This document shows positions 1 to 8,626 of a stretch of DNA of 64,000 bases, piece by piece. The stretch lies in contig JACKDP010000001.1 of the NCBI GenBank assembly GCA_020633435.1, forward strand, positions 1,116,001-1,180,000, given 5' to 3'. Under the pieces are notes generated by a model. It was not told where the DNA came from. It was given only the letters and a program-made list of their open reading frames with translations, and searched no databases. Within the stretch, counting starts at the first letter, position 1. Every line of letters starts with the position of its first letter. Source of the DNA: Myxococcales bacterium. Its GTDB lineage: Bacteria > Myxococcota_A > Bradymonadia > UBA7976 > UBA1532. The position numbers were made by a program, and so were the translations under genes.

Positions 1-1
1 C

Positions 2-658
2 CACGCCCCGTGGCTGCACGGCTTCGGCGGCCAGGTCTACGCCGACGACCGCGACACCCTGGCCCTCGACCGCCCCGAGGCGGCGGCCAGCCTGGCCTTC
101 GTGCGCCGCTGGCTGCACGACGAGCGCCTCATCCCCGAGGAGGCCACCAGCGCCGTCATCACCGGCCTCTTCCGGCAGCACAGGCTGGCCTACGTCGTCA
201 GCGGCCCGTGGTTCCGCGGCGAGCTGGCCGGCCTGGACACCTGGGCCGTGTCGCCCCTGCCGGTCATCAGCGAGACGGGCCGCCCGGCCATGCCCTTCCT
301 GGGCGTCGAGGCCGTGATGGTCTCGGCGCGCAGCCGCCGCCGTCGCGACGCCTTCGCCCTGGCCCAGGCCCTCGTCGCCGACGACCTGGCCGTGCTGCGC
401 TGGCGCGAGGGCGGGCAGCTCCCGGCCTCGCGCGCGGTGTACGAGGTGCCCGAGGTGGCCGCCGATCCCATCGCGGGGGCCTTCCGCCGGCAGGTGGACG
501 CCACCGTCGCCCTGAGCAACCGGCCGCATATGCGCCGGGTCTGGACGCCGATGCAGCGCGCCCTCTCCCGCGCCATCGTGCGGGGCGAGCCGCCCCTCGC
601 CGCCCTCGCGGAGGCCCGCGCGGCCGTCGAGCGCGCCGCGGCGGAGCCCGACCGATGA
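2..658 (+). CDS. Sugar ABC transporter substrate-binding protein, C-terminal part (MalE-like)
   Basis: This is the end of a gene that begins before the window; the frame is open from base 2 and ends at TGA 656-658. The 218 visible codons look like the second lobe of a maltose/maltodextrin-type periplasmic binding protein. They include a stretch reading VVSGPWFRGEL, where MalE-family proteins carry the ligand-binding 'GPW' segment, and a C-terminal segment with RRVWTPMQRAL that resembles the family's final helices. Its role would be to capture an oligosaccharide in the periplasm and deliver it to the permeases encoded next. The stop overlaps the next start (ATGA). The exact sugar cannot be read from the sequence, and no MalK ATPase is in the window. 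Confidence 0.8.
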   Translation, partial: HAPWLHGFGGQVYADDRDTLALDRPEAAASLAFVRRWLHDERLIPEEATSAVITGLFRQHRLAYVVSGPWFRGELAGLDTWAVSPLPVISETGRPAMPFLGVEAVMVSARSRRRRDAFALAQALVADDLAVLRWREGGQLPASRAVYEVPEVAADPIAGAFRRQVDATVALSNRPHMRRVWTPMQRALSRAIVRGEPPLAALAEARAAVERAAAEPDR

Positions 659-2248
659 AGCCCGGCTACCTCGCCCCCGCCCTGCTGGTGGCCCTGGCCG
701 CCGCCGGCAGCGGCATGCTGGCGGCCCGCTGGGCCGACGAGCGCGTCGCGACCCACGAGATCCAGGCCGTGCGCGCCGACGCCGCGGCGCTCGCGGCCGA
801 TCCCACCGCCGCCATCGCCGGCGGCCGCGTCGTCGAGGCCACCGCGACGGGCCCCCTGCCCTTCCAGCGGCGCCTGCGCTACGCCCAGCACCCCACGCGG
901 GCCGGCGAGGCCCTCACGCCCGACGAACCCGACGACAAGGCCGCCGCGGACGCCTTCACGGCCGCCACCCACGGCGCCGGCACGGACTGGGAGCTGGCCG
1001 CCGGGCGGCGCGCCGCGGCGCTGGCGGCGGGCGGCGGCGTCGCCCTCGTGGACCGCCCTGCGCGCCCCCGCCCCTGGCGCCCTCGTGGGCCCCCTCGCGG
1101 GCGCGGCCCTGCTCGGTTTCCTGTTGTGGATCCTGGTGTTGCGGTCGTTCACCGGCCGCCGCTTCGCCCCCGCGCTGGGGGCCACGGGGGCGGCGTTGCC
1201 CCTGCTCGGCGTCCTCGGCTGGTCCACGCGCGCCCTCGCGGACGCCTTCCCCGTGGCCGGCCCGGCGGCCCTCGCCGGCGACCTGGCCCTGCTCTTCGCC
1301 GCCGCCCTCGCCCCCCTCGTCGCGGGCGCCGTCGCGGGCGCCTGGAGCGGCGGCCGGCGCTCGCCCCACCGGGTGGCCTACGCCTACGTGGTGCCCGCCA
1401 TGGCCGGCATGGGCGCCCTCGTCCTGGTGCCGTTCGGGCTGGGCGTGCTGCTGGCCTTCACCCGCCACCACGCCGGCACGTTCACCTGGGTCGGCCTCGA
1501 CAACTTCATCGACATCCTCAGCGGCGGCGGCCAGCCGCTCTGGGCCCCGCTCTCCTTCTACTTCACGCTGGTGGTGACGCTGGTGTGGACGGGCCTGAAC
1601 GTCGCGCTGCACGTCGCCATCGGCCTGGGCCTCGCCTTGCTGCTGCGGGCCCCCGATCTGCGCTTCAAGGGGCTGTACCGGGTGCTGCTCATCGTGCCGT
1701 GGGCGGTGCCGAACTACATCACGGCCCTCATCTGGAAGGGCATGTTCAACAAGCAGTACGGGCTCATCAACGAGGTCCTGGGGCACCTGGGGGTGGAGCC
1801 GGTCGGCTGGTTCTCGAGCTTCTGGACGGCCTTCGCCGCCAACTTGACCACCAACACCTGGCTGGGCTTCCCGTTCATGATGGTGGTGGCGCTGGGCGCC
1901 CTGCAGAGCATCCCGGCCGATCTGGAGGAGGCCGCGGAGGTGGACGGGGCGAGCCGCTGGGCGCGCTTCCGGCACATCACGCTGCCCCTGCTCAAGCCGG
2001 CCCTCTTCCCGGCCGTCATCCTGGGCAGCATCTGGACGTTCAACATGTTCAACATCATCTACCTGGTCTCGGGCGGCCAGCCGGAGGGCGCGACGGACAT
2101 CCTCATCACCGAGGCGTACCGCTGGGCCTTCGAGCAGGACCGCCATGGCTACGCGGCGGCCTACTCCGTCCTGATCTTCTTCATCTTGCTGGCGTGGTCG
2201 CTCCTGACCCAGCGGGCGACCCGCGCCGCCGAGGAGGCCCACGGATGA
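655..2248 (+). CDS. Sugar ABC transporter permease MalF-like, reading frame disrupted
   Basis: This is an inner-membrane permease of a maltose-type ABC importer. The N-terminal part (ATG 655, coupled to the previous gene by ATGA) encodes a first membrane segment and a periplasmic stretch in one frame. From about base 1050 the protein continues in the +1 frame, through TALRAPAPGALVGPLAG into membrane segments 2 onward. The permease core has an EAA loop (EEAAEVDGASRWARF, then the TLPLLKP segment). Skipping one base near 1048-1054 joins both parts into about 531 residues, close to the size of E. coli MalF (about 514). The C-terminal part alone could start at GTG 1085 (387 residues) but would lack the first membrane segment. 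The cause may be a sequencing error, a mutation or a frameshift event. Confidence 0.75.
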
Positions 2249-3081
2249 CGGCGCCGTCGGACCGGCCGCTGCCGCGGTGGAAGACCCACCTCTTCCTCGT
2301 CGTCTTTACGACGGTGACGCTCTTCCCCGTGCTCTGGGTCTTGAAGATGGCCCTGCGGCCGGAGCAGACGTTCGCCACGGGCCTCAACCCGCTGCCCACG
2401 ACCATCAGCTTCCAGAACTTCACCGACCTGATGAGCGAGCCGCTCTTCCTCACGCAGCTCATGAACTCGGTGGTGGTGGCGGCGGCGACGACGGCCGTGG
2501 GCGTCTTCCTGGCCTGCACGGCCGCCTACGCCTTCAGCCGCTTCCGCTTCCCGGGCCGGCGCGCGGGCCTGCTGGCCTTCCTGGTCACGCAGATGTTCCC
2601 GGGCACCCTCATGATGATCCCGCTCTACGTGGTGCTCGATCAGCTCGGCCTGCTCGACCACCTGGGCGGCCTGGTGCTCGTCTACTCCACGACGGCCATC
2701 CCCTTCTGCGTCTGGATGCTGAAGGGCTACTTCGACACCATCCCGCGGGCCCTCGAGGAGAGCGCGCTGATGGACGGGGCGGGCCAGTTCACCATCTTCT
2801 GGCGCATCATCCTGCCCCTGGCCCGGCCGGCCGTGGCCGTCACCGCGCTGTTCAGCTTCATGACGGCCTGGAACGAGTACATCCTGGCCGCCACGTTCAT
2901 GAGCGACGAGACGGCCTACACCCTGCCCGTGCGGCTGCAGCAGCTCGTGGGGGCGTACACGACGGAGTGGGGCCACTTCGCGGCCGGGGCCGTGCTGGTG
3001 AGCACCCCCGTGATGCTGCTGTTCTTCGCCCTGCAGAAGCACCTGGTGGGCGGCCTGACGGCCGGCGGAGTGAAGGGATGA
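2245..3081 (+). CDS. Sugar ABC transporter permease MalG-like
   Basis: This is the second inner-membrane permease of the maltose-type importer and would pair with the MalF-like protein. It has 278 residues, the usual MalG size. An N-terminal membrane helix (about residues 14-33) is followed by the conserved permease core with five more helices. The EAA loop reads EESALMDGAGQFTIFWRIILPL, where the ATPase coupling helix docks. The C terminus has the family feature FALQKHLVGGLTAGGVKG, typical of MalG relatives. The ATG overlaps the malF-like stop (ATGA), and its own stop overlaps the next ATG, so translation is coupled along the operon. Confidence 0.9.
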   Translation: MTAPSDRPLPRWKTHLFLVVFTTVTLFPVLWVLKMALRPEQTFATGLNPLPTTISFQNFTDLMSEPLFLTQLMNSVVVAAATTAVGVFLACTAAYAFSRFRFPGRRAGLLAFLVTQMFPGTLMMIPLYVVLDQLGLLDHLGGLVLVYSTTAIPFCVWMLKGYFDTIPRALEESALMDGAGQFTIFWRIILPLARPAVAVTALFSFMTAWNEYILAATFMSDETAYTLPVRLQQLVGAYTTEWGHFAAGAVLVSTPVMLLFFALQKHLVGGLTAGGVKG

Positions 3082-3980
3082 GCCTGCAGCGCTACCTCGA
3101 CGTGGTGGATGACGCCGACGCCTTCCTCTGCGCGGCCGAGCGGCCGCTGCCCCGCGTCATCTGGGCCAACCCGCTGCGCCAGGATCCCGCGAAGACGGCC
3201 GAGGAGGTCCGCCGCCTCTGCCCCGAGGCCGAGCCCCTGGCCTGGCGGCCCGACGCCTGGCGCCTGCCCCCCGAGGTGAAGCCGGGGCGCTGGGTGCCGT
3301 GGATGTACGGCCGCGTCCATGGCCAGGAGGAGGCCTCGCTGCTCGCGGCCTCCCTCGTCGACGCCCAGCCGGGGGAGCGCATCCTCGATCTCTGCGCCGC
3401 GCCGGGCGGCAAGACGGCCGGCCTCGCCGTCGCCATGGCCGATCGCGGCACGCTGGTGGCCAACGATCGCAGCTACGGGCGGCTGTCGGCCATCCGGCGC
3501 GTCCTGGACCGGCTGGGGGTGACCTGCGCCGCCGTGACGTGCGGCAACGGGGTGCATTTCCCAGCGTATCCGGGGGGTTACGACCGCATCCTCGTGGACG
3601 CCCCGTGCACCTGCGAGGGCACCAGCCGCAAGCCGGGCGGCCACCAGGACGTCACGAGCGAGCGCTACCGGCGGACCATCGTGCAGATCCAGACGGCCCT
3701 GCTGCGGCGCGCGCTGCGGCTCGTCCGCCCCGGCGGCCGGGTGGTCTACAGCACCTGCACCTACGCGCCGGAGGAGAACGAGGCGGTGCTGGAGGCGGCG
3801 TCCACCGAGCCGTTCACCATCGAGCCGGTGGTGGCGCCGGCGGGCCTGCGCCTCGCGCCGGGGCTGCCCGCCTGGCAGGGCCAGACGTTCCGGCCCGACG
3901 TGGTCAACGCCGTCCGCCTCTGGCCCCACCACAACGACACGGGCGGCTTCTTCGTGGCCGTCCTGAAGCAGGGGGCGTGA
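3078..3980 (+). CDS. RNA (cytosine-5) methyltransferase, RsmF/NSUN family
   Basis: This SAM-dependent enzyme makes m5C in rRNA or tRNA. It has 300 residues and starts at the ATG that overlaps the malG stop. The Rossmann methyltransferase fold shows the SAM loop LDLCAAPGGKT, the motif DAPCTCEGTSRK with the Pro-Cys pair, and VYSTCTYAPEENE with the catalytic Thr-Cys pair, so both active-site cysteines are present. A short N-terminal RNA-contacting domain (about residues 1-85) precedes the core. It lacks the C-terminal extension seen in RsmF; the next gene, one base downstream, may supply it. Its position behind sugar-transport genes looks incidental. Whether the substrate is rRNA or tRNA cannot be decided here. 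Confidence 0.9.
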   Translation: MSLQRYLDVVDDADAFLCAAERPLPRVIWANPLRQDPAKTAEEVRRLCPEAEPLAWRPDAWRLPPEVKPGRWVPWMYGRVHGQEEASLLAASLVDAQPGERILDLCAAPGGKTAGLAVAMADRGTLVANDRSYGRLSAIRRVLDRLGVTCAAVTCGNGVHFPAYPGGYDRILVDAPCTCEGTSRKPGGHQDVTSERYRRTIVQIQTALLRRALRLVRPGGRVVYSTCTYAPEENEAVLEAASTEPFTIEPVVAPAGLRLAPGLPAWQGQTFRPDVVNAVRLWPHHNDTGGFFVAVLKQGA

Positions 3981-3981
3981 G

Positions 3982-4467
3982 GTGCGCGCGGCGGCCTTCT
4001 TCATCCCGTTGCCCGAGCCCGAGGCCCTGCTGGCCTGGCTCGACGCCACCTATGGCCTGCCGGCCGACCTCTTCGCGGGGCACCGGTTCTGGCTGCGCAC
4101 CGACTCGGGCACCCTCTGGCTGACGGACGCCGGCACGGTGCCGCCGCCCGGGGTGCGGCTCGACGCCTTCGGGCTGCTCGCCTTCCGCGACGCGCCGCCG
4201 CGGGGGCGCCCGACCAACACCTTCGCGCTGCGCTTCGGGGCCCACGCGACGAAGAGCGTGCTCGAGCTGGGCGTGGCGGCGTCGCGGGCCCTGCTGGCCG
4301 GCGAGCCGGTGGCCGTCGCCGACGCCACCGAGACGGGCTGGCGCATCGTGCGAGGGCCCGGGCAGGTCCTGGGCATGGGCTGGGTGGCCGAGGGGCAGCT
4401 GCGCTCCGAGCTGCCCCGCAGCTGGCGCCTCGACGTCGATCCGGCTACCGGCTGGCCTGACGCCTGA
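3982..4467 (+). CDS. Small protein resembling the C-terminal PUA-like domain of RsmF/Nip7-type proteins
   Basis: This gene encodes 161 residues and starts at a GTG one base after the methyltransferase stop, so the two are almost certainly co-translated. The sequence has alternating short strands (FWLRTDSGTLWLTD, then RLDAFGLLAF) and a basic patch FALRFGAHATKSVLELG. These resemble the RNA-binding pre-PUA/PUA regions attached to NSUN/RsmF methyltransferases. I infer that it is the RNA-binding partner that is fused to the enzyme in other lineages. There is no signal peptide or membrane segment. The identification rests on context and overall pattern, not on a diagnostic motif. Its 3' end overlaps the convergent lipoprotein gene by 23 bases. 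Confidence 0.5.
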   Translation: MRAAAFFIPLPEPEALLAWLDATYGLPADLFAGHRFWLRTDSGTLWLTDAGTVPPPGVRLDAFGLLAFRDAPPRGRPTNTFALRFGAHATKSVLELGVAASRALLAGEPVAVADATETGWRIVRGPGQVLGMGWVAEGQLRSELPRSWRLDVDPATGWPDA

Positions 4468-4855
4468 ACGCCATCGGGCGGCCGTCGGGCCCGGTGACCA
4501 GCAGGCGATCCCCCTGGAAGACGACCTCGAGCGTGCGGACGTGCCACGCGTCGCCCACGCGCAGCCGCGTCTCGACGGTGAGGGCGTCCCCCTCGGCGCG
4601 CTGGATGGTGTAGTGGCCCGCCAGGCGGGTGGCGCCCAGGTCGACGCGGGCCTCGCCGCCCGGCTGGAACTCCAGGGCCATGCCGGCGACGGCGCGCTGG
4701 GCCATCTCGACGGCCCGCCGCCGCGTCTCCTCGTCCAGCGCCTTGAGCTCTGGATCGTCGGCCAGGGCCTCCGTGTCCACCGCCCAGGCGCCGACGAGGC
4801 GGTCCGGGGCGCGGGTGCAGGCGGCGAGGGCCACGAGGAGGAGCCAGGGGCGCAT
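4445..4855 (-). CDS. Small putative lipoprotein
   Basis: The product has 136 residues, with a lipoprotein signal peptide MRPWLLLVALAAC and Cys13 as the expected lipidation site. The mature part is rich in beta-strand-like stretches (LEFQPGGEARVDLGATRLAGHY, then TVETRLRVGDAWHVRTLEVVFQGDRLLV). This suggests a small lipocalin-like or beta-barrel fold in the periplasm, as seen in short 'YdhA/lipocalin-like' lipoproteins. No catalytic motif is visible and I do not recognise a specific family. Its end overlaps the convergent gene on the plus strand. A 42-base gap separates it from the next minus-strand gene upstream, so co-transcription is likely. Confidence 0.6.
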   Translation of the reverse strand: MRPWLLLVALAACTRAPDRLVGAWAVDTEALADDPELKALDEETRRRAVEMAQRAVAGMALEFQPGGEARVDLGATRLAGHYTIQRAEGDALTVETRLRVGDAWHVRTLEVVFQGDRLLVTGPDGRPMAFRRQASR

Positions 4856-4897
4856 CCGCCGACCCTGGCACGAAAGGGGGCCGCGAGGGAAGGCGGG

Positions 4898-5989
4898 CTA
4901 CAACGTGTCGACGCGGTGGACCGGCCGGGCGACGAGCTCGAAGGTGCTGTAGTCGCTGGCCCGGAAGCCGAGCATGCGCTGGGCGCGCGGGTCTTCGAGG
5001 GCCAGCCGGAGCTGGGCGCCCAGGTCCCCGTCGCCGGCCAGGCGCGCGGCGACGAGCAGCGGGCGCTGCCAGGCGGTGCCCCGCGAGCGGCTGATGATGG
5101 GGAACCGCACGTCGGTGGTGGGCGTCGGGCCCACGCGGCGGTAGCGGCCGAGGTTCAGCGTCCACATGCGCTGGTGGCTGCGCAGGCGGGGGCCGAGCTC
5201 CGTCTCGCAGGCGTAGGCGCGGCGCTGAGCCAGGGCCTCCTCCTCCTCGATCTCCCCCTCCACCGAGGCGATGCCCACGCAGACGAGATCCTGGATGCTG
5301 CGGTCGCGGATCCAGCGCCGGCGGGCGCGCGGGCCGAGGACCTGCTCGATGAAGACGGGGGTGCCGTCGCGCTCCAGGAAGGTGCTGAGGCCGAAGACCC
5401 ACGCGGTGGCGGGCGTGGGCACCGCCAGCAGGAAGCGCGCCCCTGGCACGTCGATCTGCTCGAAGCGCCAGCCCTCCTCGGCGCGGCTCCAGGCCGGCCC
5501 GAGGTCGACGTCGTCGGGGAAGAGCGGCACCCGGGGCCAGCTCAGGAAGACCGCGATGGACAGGACCGCCAGGGCCGCCAGCAGCATGGGCAGGCGAGAG
5601 CCGACGGTCTCGGGCGGCGTCCACACGGGCACCTTGCCCTTGAGCAGGCCCGCCGTCGTGGCCAGCAGGTGCGCCTCGTGGCGGTCGAGGGCCAGGCGCG
5701 AGGCGTTGTCGAGCCAGATGGCCAGCGGATCCCGGAAGACGGGCGGATCGCCGGGCACCAGCACGTAGGGCGCCCGGGCCAGGCCGTCGACGTCGTGGGT
5801 GAGCTGGGCGAGGGCGTCCTCGTGGGCGGGCAGCTCCAGCGCCTCCAGGCCCTTGAGGAGCGCGGCCCGGGGCAGCCGGTTGAGGCCGGCGCGCAGGGCG
5901 CTGTCGAGGATGACCTGGGTGAGCGTGAGCCGGTAGTCCACCCGGTCGGGGGGCGGCGCCAGGTCGAGGTCGGGGCGGGCGCGGCTCAC
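4898..5989 (-). CDS. Single-pass membrane protein of unknown function
   Basis: The protein has 363 residues (GTG start) and I do not recognise the family. The N-terminal about 130 residues appear cytoplasmic and helical (TLTQVILDSALRAGLNRLPRAALLKGLEAL). One membrane helix follows at about 132-150 (LPMLLAALAVLSIAVFLSW). A periplasmic or outer domain of about 210 residues then holds repeated arginine-rich strands and an acidic EGEIEEEEAL stretch. It lies 7 bases downstream of the phosphoglycerate kinase/mutase fusion stop and is probably in the same transcript, but nothing in its sequence points to sugar-phosphate chemistry. There is no signal cleavage site and there are no recognisable metal or nucleotide motifs. 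Confidence 0.6.
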   Translation of the reverse strand: MSRARPDLDLAPPPDRVDYRLTLTQVILDSALRAGLNRLPRAALLKGLEALELPAHEDALAQLTHDVDGLARAPYVLVPGDPPVFRDPLAIWLDNASRLALDRHEAHLLATTAGLLKGKVPVWTPPETVGSRLPMLLAALAVLSIAVFLSWPRVPLFPDDVDLGPAWSRAEEGWRFEQIDVPGARFLLAVPTPATAWVFGLSTFLERDGTPVFIEQVLGPRARRRWIRDRSIQDLVCVGIASVEGEIEEEEALAQRRAYACETELGPRLRSHQRMWTLNLGRYRRVGPTPTTDVRFPIISRSRGTAWQRPLLVAARLAGDGDLGAQLRLALEDPRAQRMLGFRASDYSTFELVARPVHRVDTL

Positions 5990-5996
5990 GGCGGGC

Positions 5997-8420
5997 TCAG
6001 GTGGCCAGGGGGTCGTCGCTGTAGGACCAGAGCAGCCGCGCGAACTCGTCCGTCTCCACCAGGCCGAGCTCGCCCTGGGCCGCCGACAGCTCGTCGAAGT
6101 CGGCCTGCTCGGCGTGGGAGTCCCAGGAGCTGATGAGCAGCGGCACGGGGCCCTGGGTGTGCTTGCCGGTGAGCGACGAGGTGCCGTGATCGGCGGTGAC
6201 GACGACGCGCAGGGGGCCGTTGAGGGCGGGATCCTCCAGCATCCGGCCGAGGGCGGCGTCGGCGGCGGAGATGAAGTCGCGCTTCTCGAGCGGGCGGCGG
6301 TCGTGGCCGGCGACGTCGGTGCCCTTCAGGTGCACGGTGACGAACTCGTAGCGCTCCAGCAGGCGGAGGGCCTGGCTGAACTTGGCGTCGAAGTCGGTGT
6401 CGACGTTGCCGGTCATGCGGGCCGACGACATGGGCGTGAAGCCCAGGGCCCGGGCCACCCCCAGCACGGTGGGGCAGGCCGCGACGACGGCCGAGGCCCG
6501 CGTCGGGCGGGCGATGCCGGCCAGGGCGGCCGCGCTGCCGGCCCCGCGGGTGAGGACGGCGTTGGCCGGGGGCAGGCCGCGCTCGCCCCGCTCGCGGTTG
6601 TAGGGGTGCGCGCCCAGGTGCTTGCGGGCGCGAGCCAGCAGGTGGTTGAGCACCTCGGCGGTGCGGGCGGCCTCGGGGGTGTCGTCGAGGGGCCGCACGG
6701 GCTCCAGGGGCTGCAGCACCGACTGGCTGCCCGGATCGGCGTCGGAGATGGCGGCCGACAGGCCGGGGCCGTTGAGCATCACCACGACGCGGTGCTCATG
6801 GCCGGGGAAGATGTGGCCGGTGATGCCCGCGGGCAGCTCGACGTCCCGCAGGCCCGCCAGCAGATCGGCGACGCCGGTGCGGATGCGGCCGGCGCGGCGG
6901 TCCACGATGACGCCGTCGTCGGTGAGGGTGGCCATGTTGCCGCGCAGCAGCACGCTGTTGGGGTGCAGCGTCAGGCCGTTGCCCAGGGCCTCCAGGAGCC
7001 CGCGGCCGAGCTTCGGCCGCTCGTGCTCGCACAGCAGGGTGACGAGGCCGACGTCCGTGTGGGCCTTCTGGCCGGTGGGCGTGGTGGCCAGCAGCCCCTG
7101 GGCGCCCGAGCCGGCCAGGCGGCGCAGGACGGGGGTGCGGGCGGCGGCCAGGGGCGTGCGCCCGTCGAGGGCCGGGTTGGGCTCGTCGGCCAGGCCATCG
7201 AAGACGACCATCAGGGTGCGCACCGAGCGGCGGGTGGCGCTGCTGGACCGGGGGCCCGGGACCTGCCCGGCCGTGGGGCGCAGCGGGATGACGCGGCTCA
7301 GGTACTCCACCGCGGCGGTGATGGACCGAGGAAGATCACTGTTTTCAATGACATACGCATCATGCTCCTCGACGAGGCGCAGGATGTCGTCGTGGATCCA
7401 GCGGACGGACTGGAAGGCGTCCAGGTACGTCTCGGCGCCGCGGTGGGGCTCCGACTGGGCCCGGGCCGGGAAGCGCAGGCGGTGCTCCGTACGGCTCTGC
7501 ACGGAGAGGACGATGCCCACCATCCAGGCCTCGGCGTCCGGGGGCAGCAGGTGGGTGAACGGGGGCAGCAGGTGCGTGCCCTCGATGATGAGGTGGGTGT
7601 GCTCGCGCAGGGCGCGGCGGATGACGGCGCGCACCCCCACGGCCACCTGGGCGGCCTGCTGGCGGAAGCCCGCCAGGACGCGCTCGCGCGGGTCGGAGAG
7701 GACCTGGCTGCCCTGGATGATGCCGCGGAACGAGTGGTCGTGCAGGCCGGGCACCACCTCGGGGGAGAGCACCGTCCGCATCGTCTCGCGGATCATGTCG
7801 GTGCCCGTCACCTTGCGGATGCCGAGGCGATAGGCCAGCTCGGTGGCGAGGCTCGACTTGCCGGTCCCCACGGCGCCGCCCACCAGGATGATGAGGGGGC
7901 GGTCGAGGTGGCGCAGGGCGCTGGTGACGCGGTAGCGGCGGGCGTAGCCGGCGTCGTGCATCTCGTCGAGCAGGCGCTCGGCGATGGCGTCCACCAGCTC
8001 GGCGGCGACGACGGGCTCGGGGCGCCGGGCGAGCTCGGCCGAGACGGCCTCGGCCACCTGCATGGCCGCCTCCACCGAGAGGCCCGTGGCCACCATCCGG
8101 CGCACGAGGACCCCGCGGGAGAAGGGGAAGACGCCCTTGTCGGTGCGGACGTGGCGCGTCACGGGCTCGGGGGCGCGGGCGGGCGGCGGCTCGTAGCCCC
8201 ACGTCTCGCGCAGCAGCGCCAGGAGCTCGGCCTCCAGCTCGCGGGTCGTCACGCGCTCCCGGCCGGCCAGGCGGTCGCGCAGGGCCTCGCTGGCCGCGAG
8301 GGCGCGATCCATGTCCAGGCCGAGCTGGAGCGCGGTGGCCGTCACGAGGCCGCGGCGGAAGCGATAGCTGCCGTGGCGGCTGACGACGAGGGGGGGCTTC
8401 ATCTGAGTGCGACGCGCCAT
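5997..8420 (-). CDS. Fusion of 2-phosphoglycerate kinase and 2,3-BPG-independent phosphoglycerate mutase-like domain
   Basis: This 807-residue protein has four parts. Two ATP-cone-like repeats lie at about 10-50 and 90-130 (each RHGSYRFRRGLV- or KGVFPFSRGVLV-like). A P-loop kinase domain follows at about 175-380 with GGAVGTGKSS (181-190), matching bacterial and archaeal 2-phosphoglycerate kinases, which make 2,3-bisphosphoglycerate. A proline-rich linker occupies about 381-398. From 400 comes an alkaline-phosphatase-superfamily domain like archaeal ApgM, with metal site FDGLADEP (407), TDVAGHD (701) and TADHG (742). In that superfamily a Ser nucleophile precedes an Asp; here the equivalent segment reads HTD (454-456), so Thr may serve. 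An alternative start is Met7. It diverges from the phosphate-uptake operon. Confidence 0.85.
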   Translation of the reverse strand: MARRTQMKPPLVVSRHGSYRFRRGLVTATALQLGLDMDRALAASEALRDRLAGRERVTTRELEAELLALLRETWGYEPPPARAPEPVTRHVRTDKGVFPFSRGVLVRRMVATGLSVEAAMQVAEAVSAELARRPEPVVAAELVDAIAERLLDEMHDAGYARRYRVTSALRHLDRPLIILVGGAVGTGKSSLATELAYRLGIRKVTGTDMIRETMRTVLSPEVVPGLHDHSFRGIIQGSQVLSDPRERVLAGFRQQAAQVAVGVRAVIRRALREHTHLIIEGTHLLPPFTHLLPPDAEAWMVGIVLSVQSRTEHRLRFPARAQSEPHRGAETYLDAFQSVRWIHDDILRLVEEHDAYVIENSDLPRSITAAVEYLSRVIPLRPTAGQVPGPRSSSATRRSVRTLMVVFDGLADEPNPALDGRTPLAAARTPVLRRLAGSGAQGLLATTPTGQKAHTDVGLVTLLCEHERPKLGRGLLEALGNGLTLHPNSVLLRGNMATLTDDGVIVDRRAGRIRTGVADLLAGLRDVELPAGITGHIFPGHEHRVVVMLNGPGLSAAISDADPGSQSVLQPLEPVRPLDDTPEAARTAEVLNHLLARARKHLGAHPYNRERGERGLPPANAVLTRGAGSAAALAGIARPTRASAVVAACPTVLGVARALGFTPMSSARMTGNVDTDFDAKFSQALRLLERYEFVTVHLKGTDVAGHDRRPLEKRDFISAADAALGRMLEDPALNGPLRVVVTADHGTSSLTGKHTQGPVPLLISSWDSHAEQADFDELSAAQGELGLVETDEFARLLWSYSDDPLAT

Positions 8421-8450
8421 CGCCGGGCAGGGTAGCGCGCCCCACGCCAG

Positions 8451-8483
8451 ACGTCACAGAAACCTCACGGCGACGTCACGGCC
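8451..8483 (+). promoter_or_regulatory. Pho-box-like PhoB operator, three 11-bp direct repeats
   Basis: Three consecutive 11-base units (8451-8461, 8462-8472, 8473-8483) each contain TCAC at the same place (GTCAC, CTCAC, GTCAC at 8453, 8464 and 8475). The 11-base period and the (C/G)TCAC core match the PhoB half-site layout known from E. coli (CTGTCAT-type 7-mers every 11 bases). The site lies about 145 bases upstream of the phosphate porin start and at the head of the pst genes, which is where PhoB would activate under phosphate limitation. It also lies 31 bases from the start of the divergent kinase/mutase fusion. No convincing -10 element was found close behind it. Confidence 0.7.
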
Positions 8484-8626
8484 ACCCGCGATGCTGTCGC
8501 CATCACCGACGTCGGGGGCTCCACGCCCGGATCGCGCGCATTGCCACGCGATTGGGGGGTGAAGTTTACATTCCCGTCACACGACCGCCTCACGATGCAG
8601 TCAATCCGCACCTGGGAGACTGTCTC

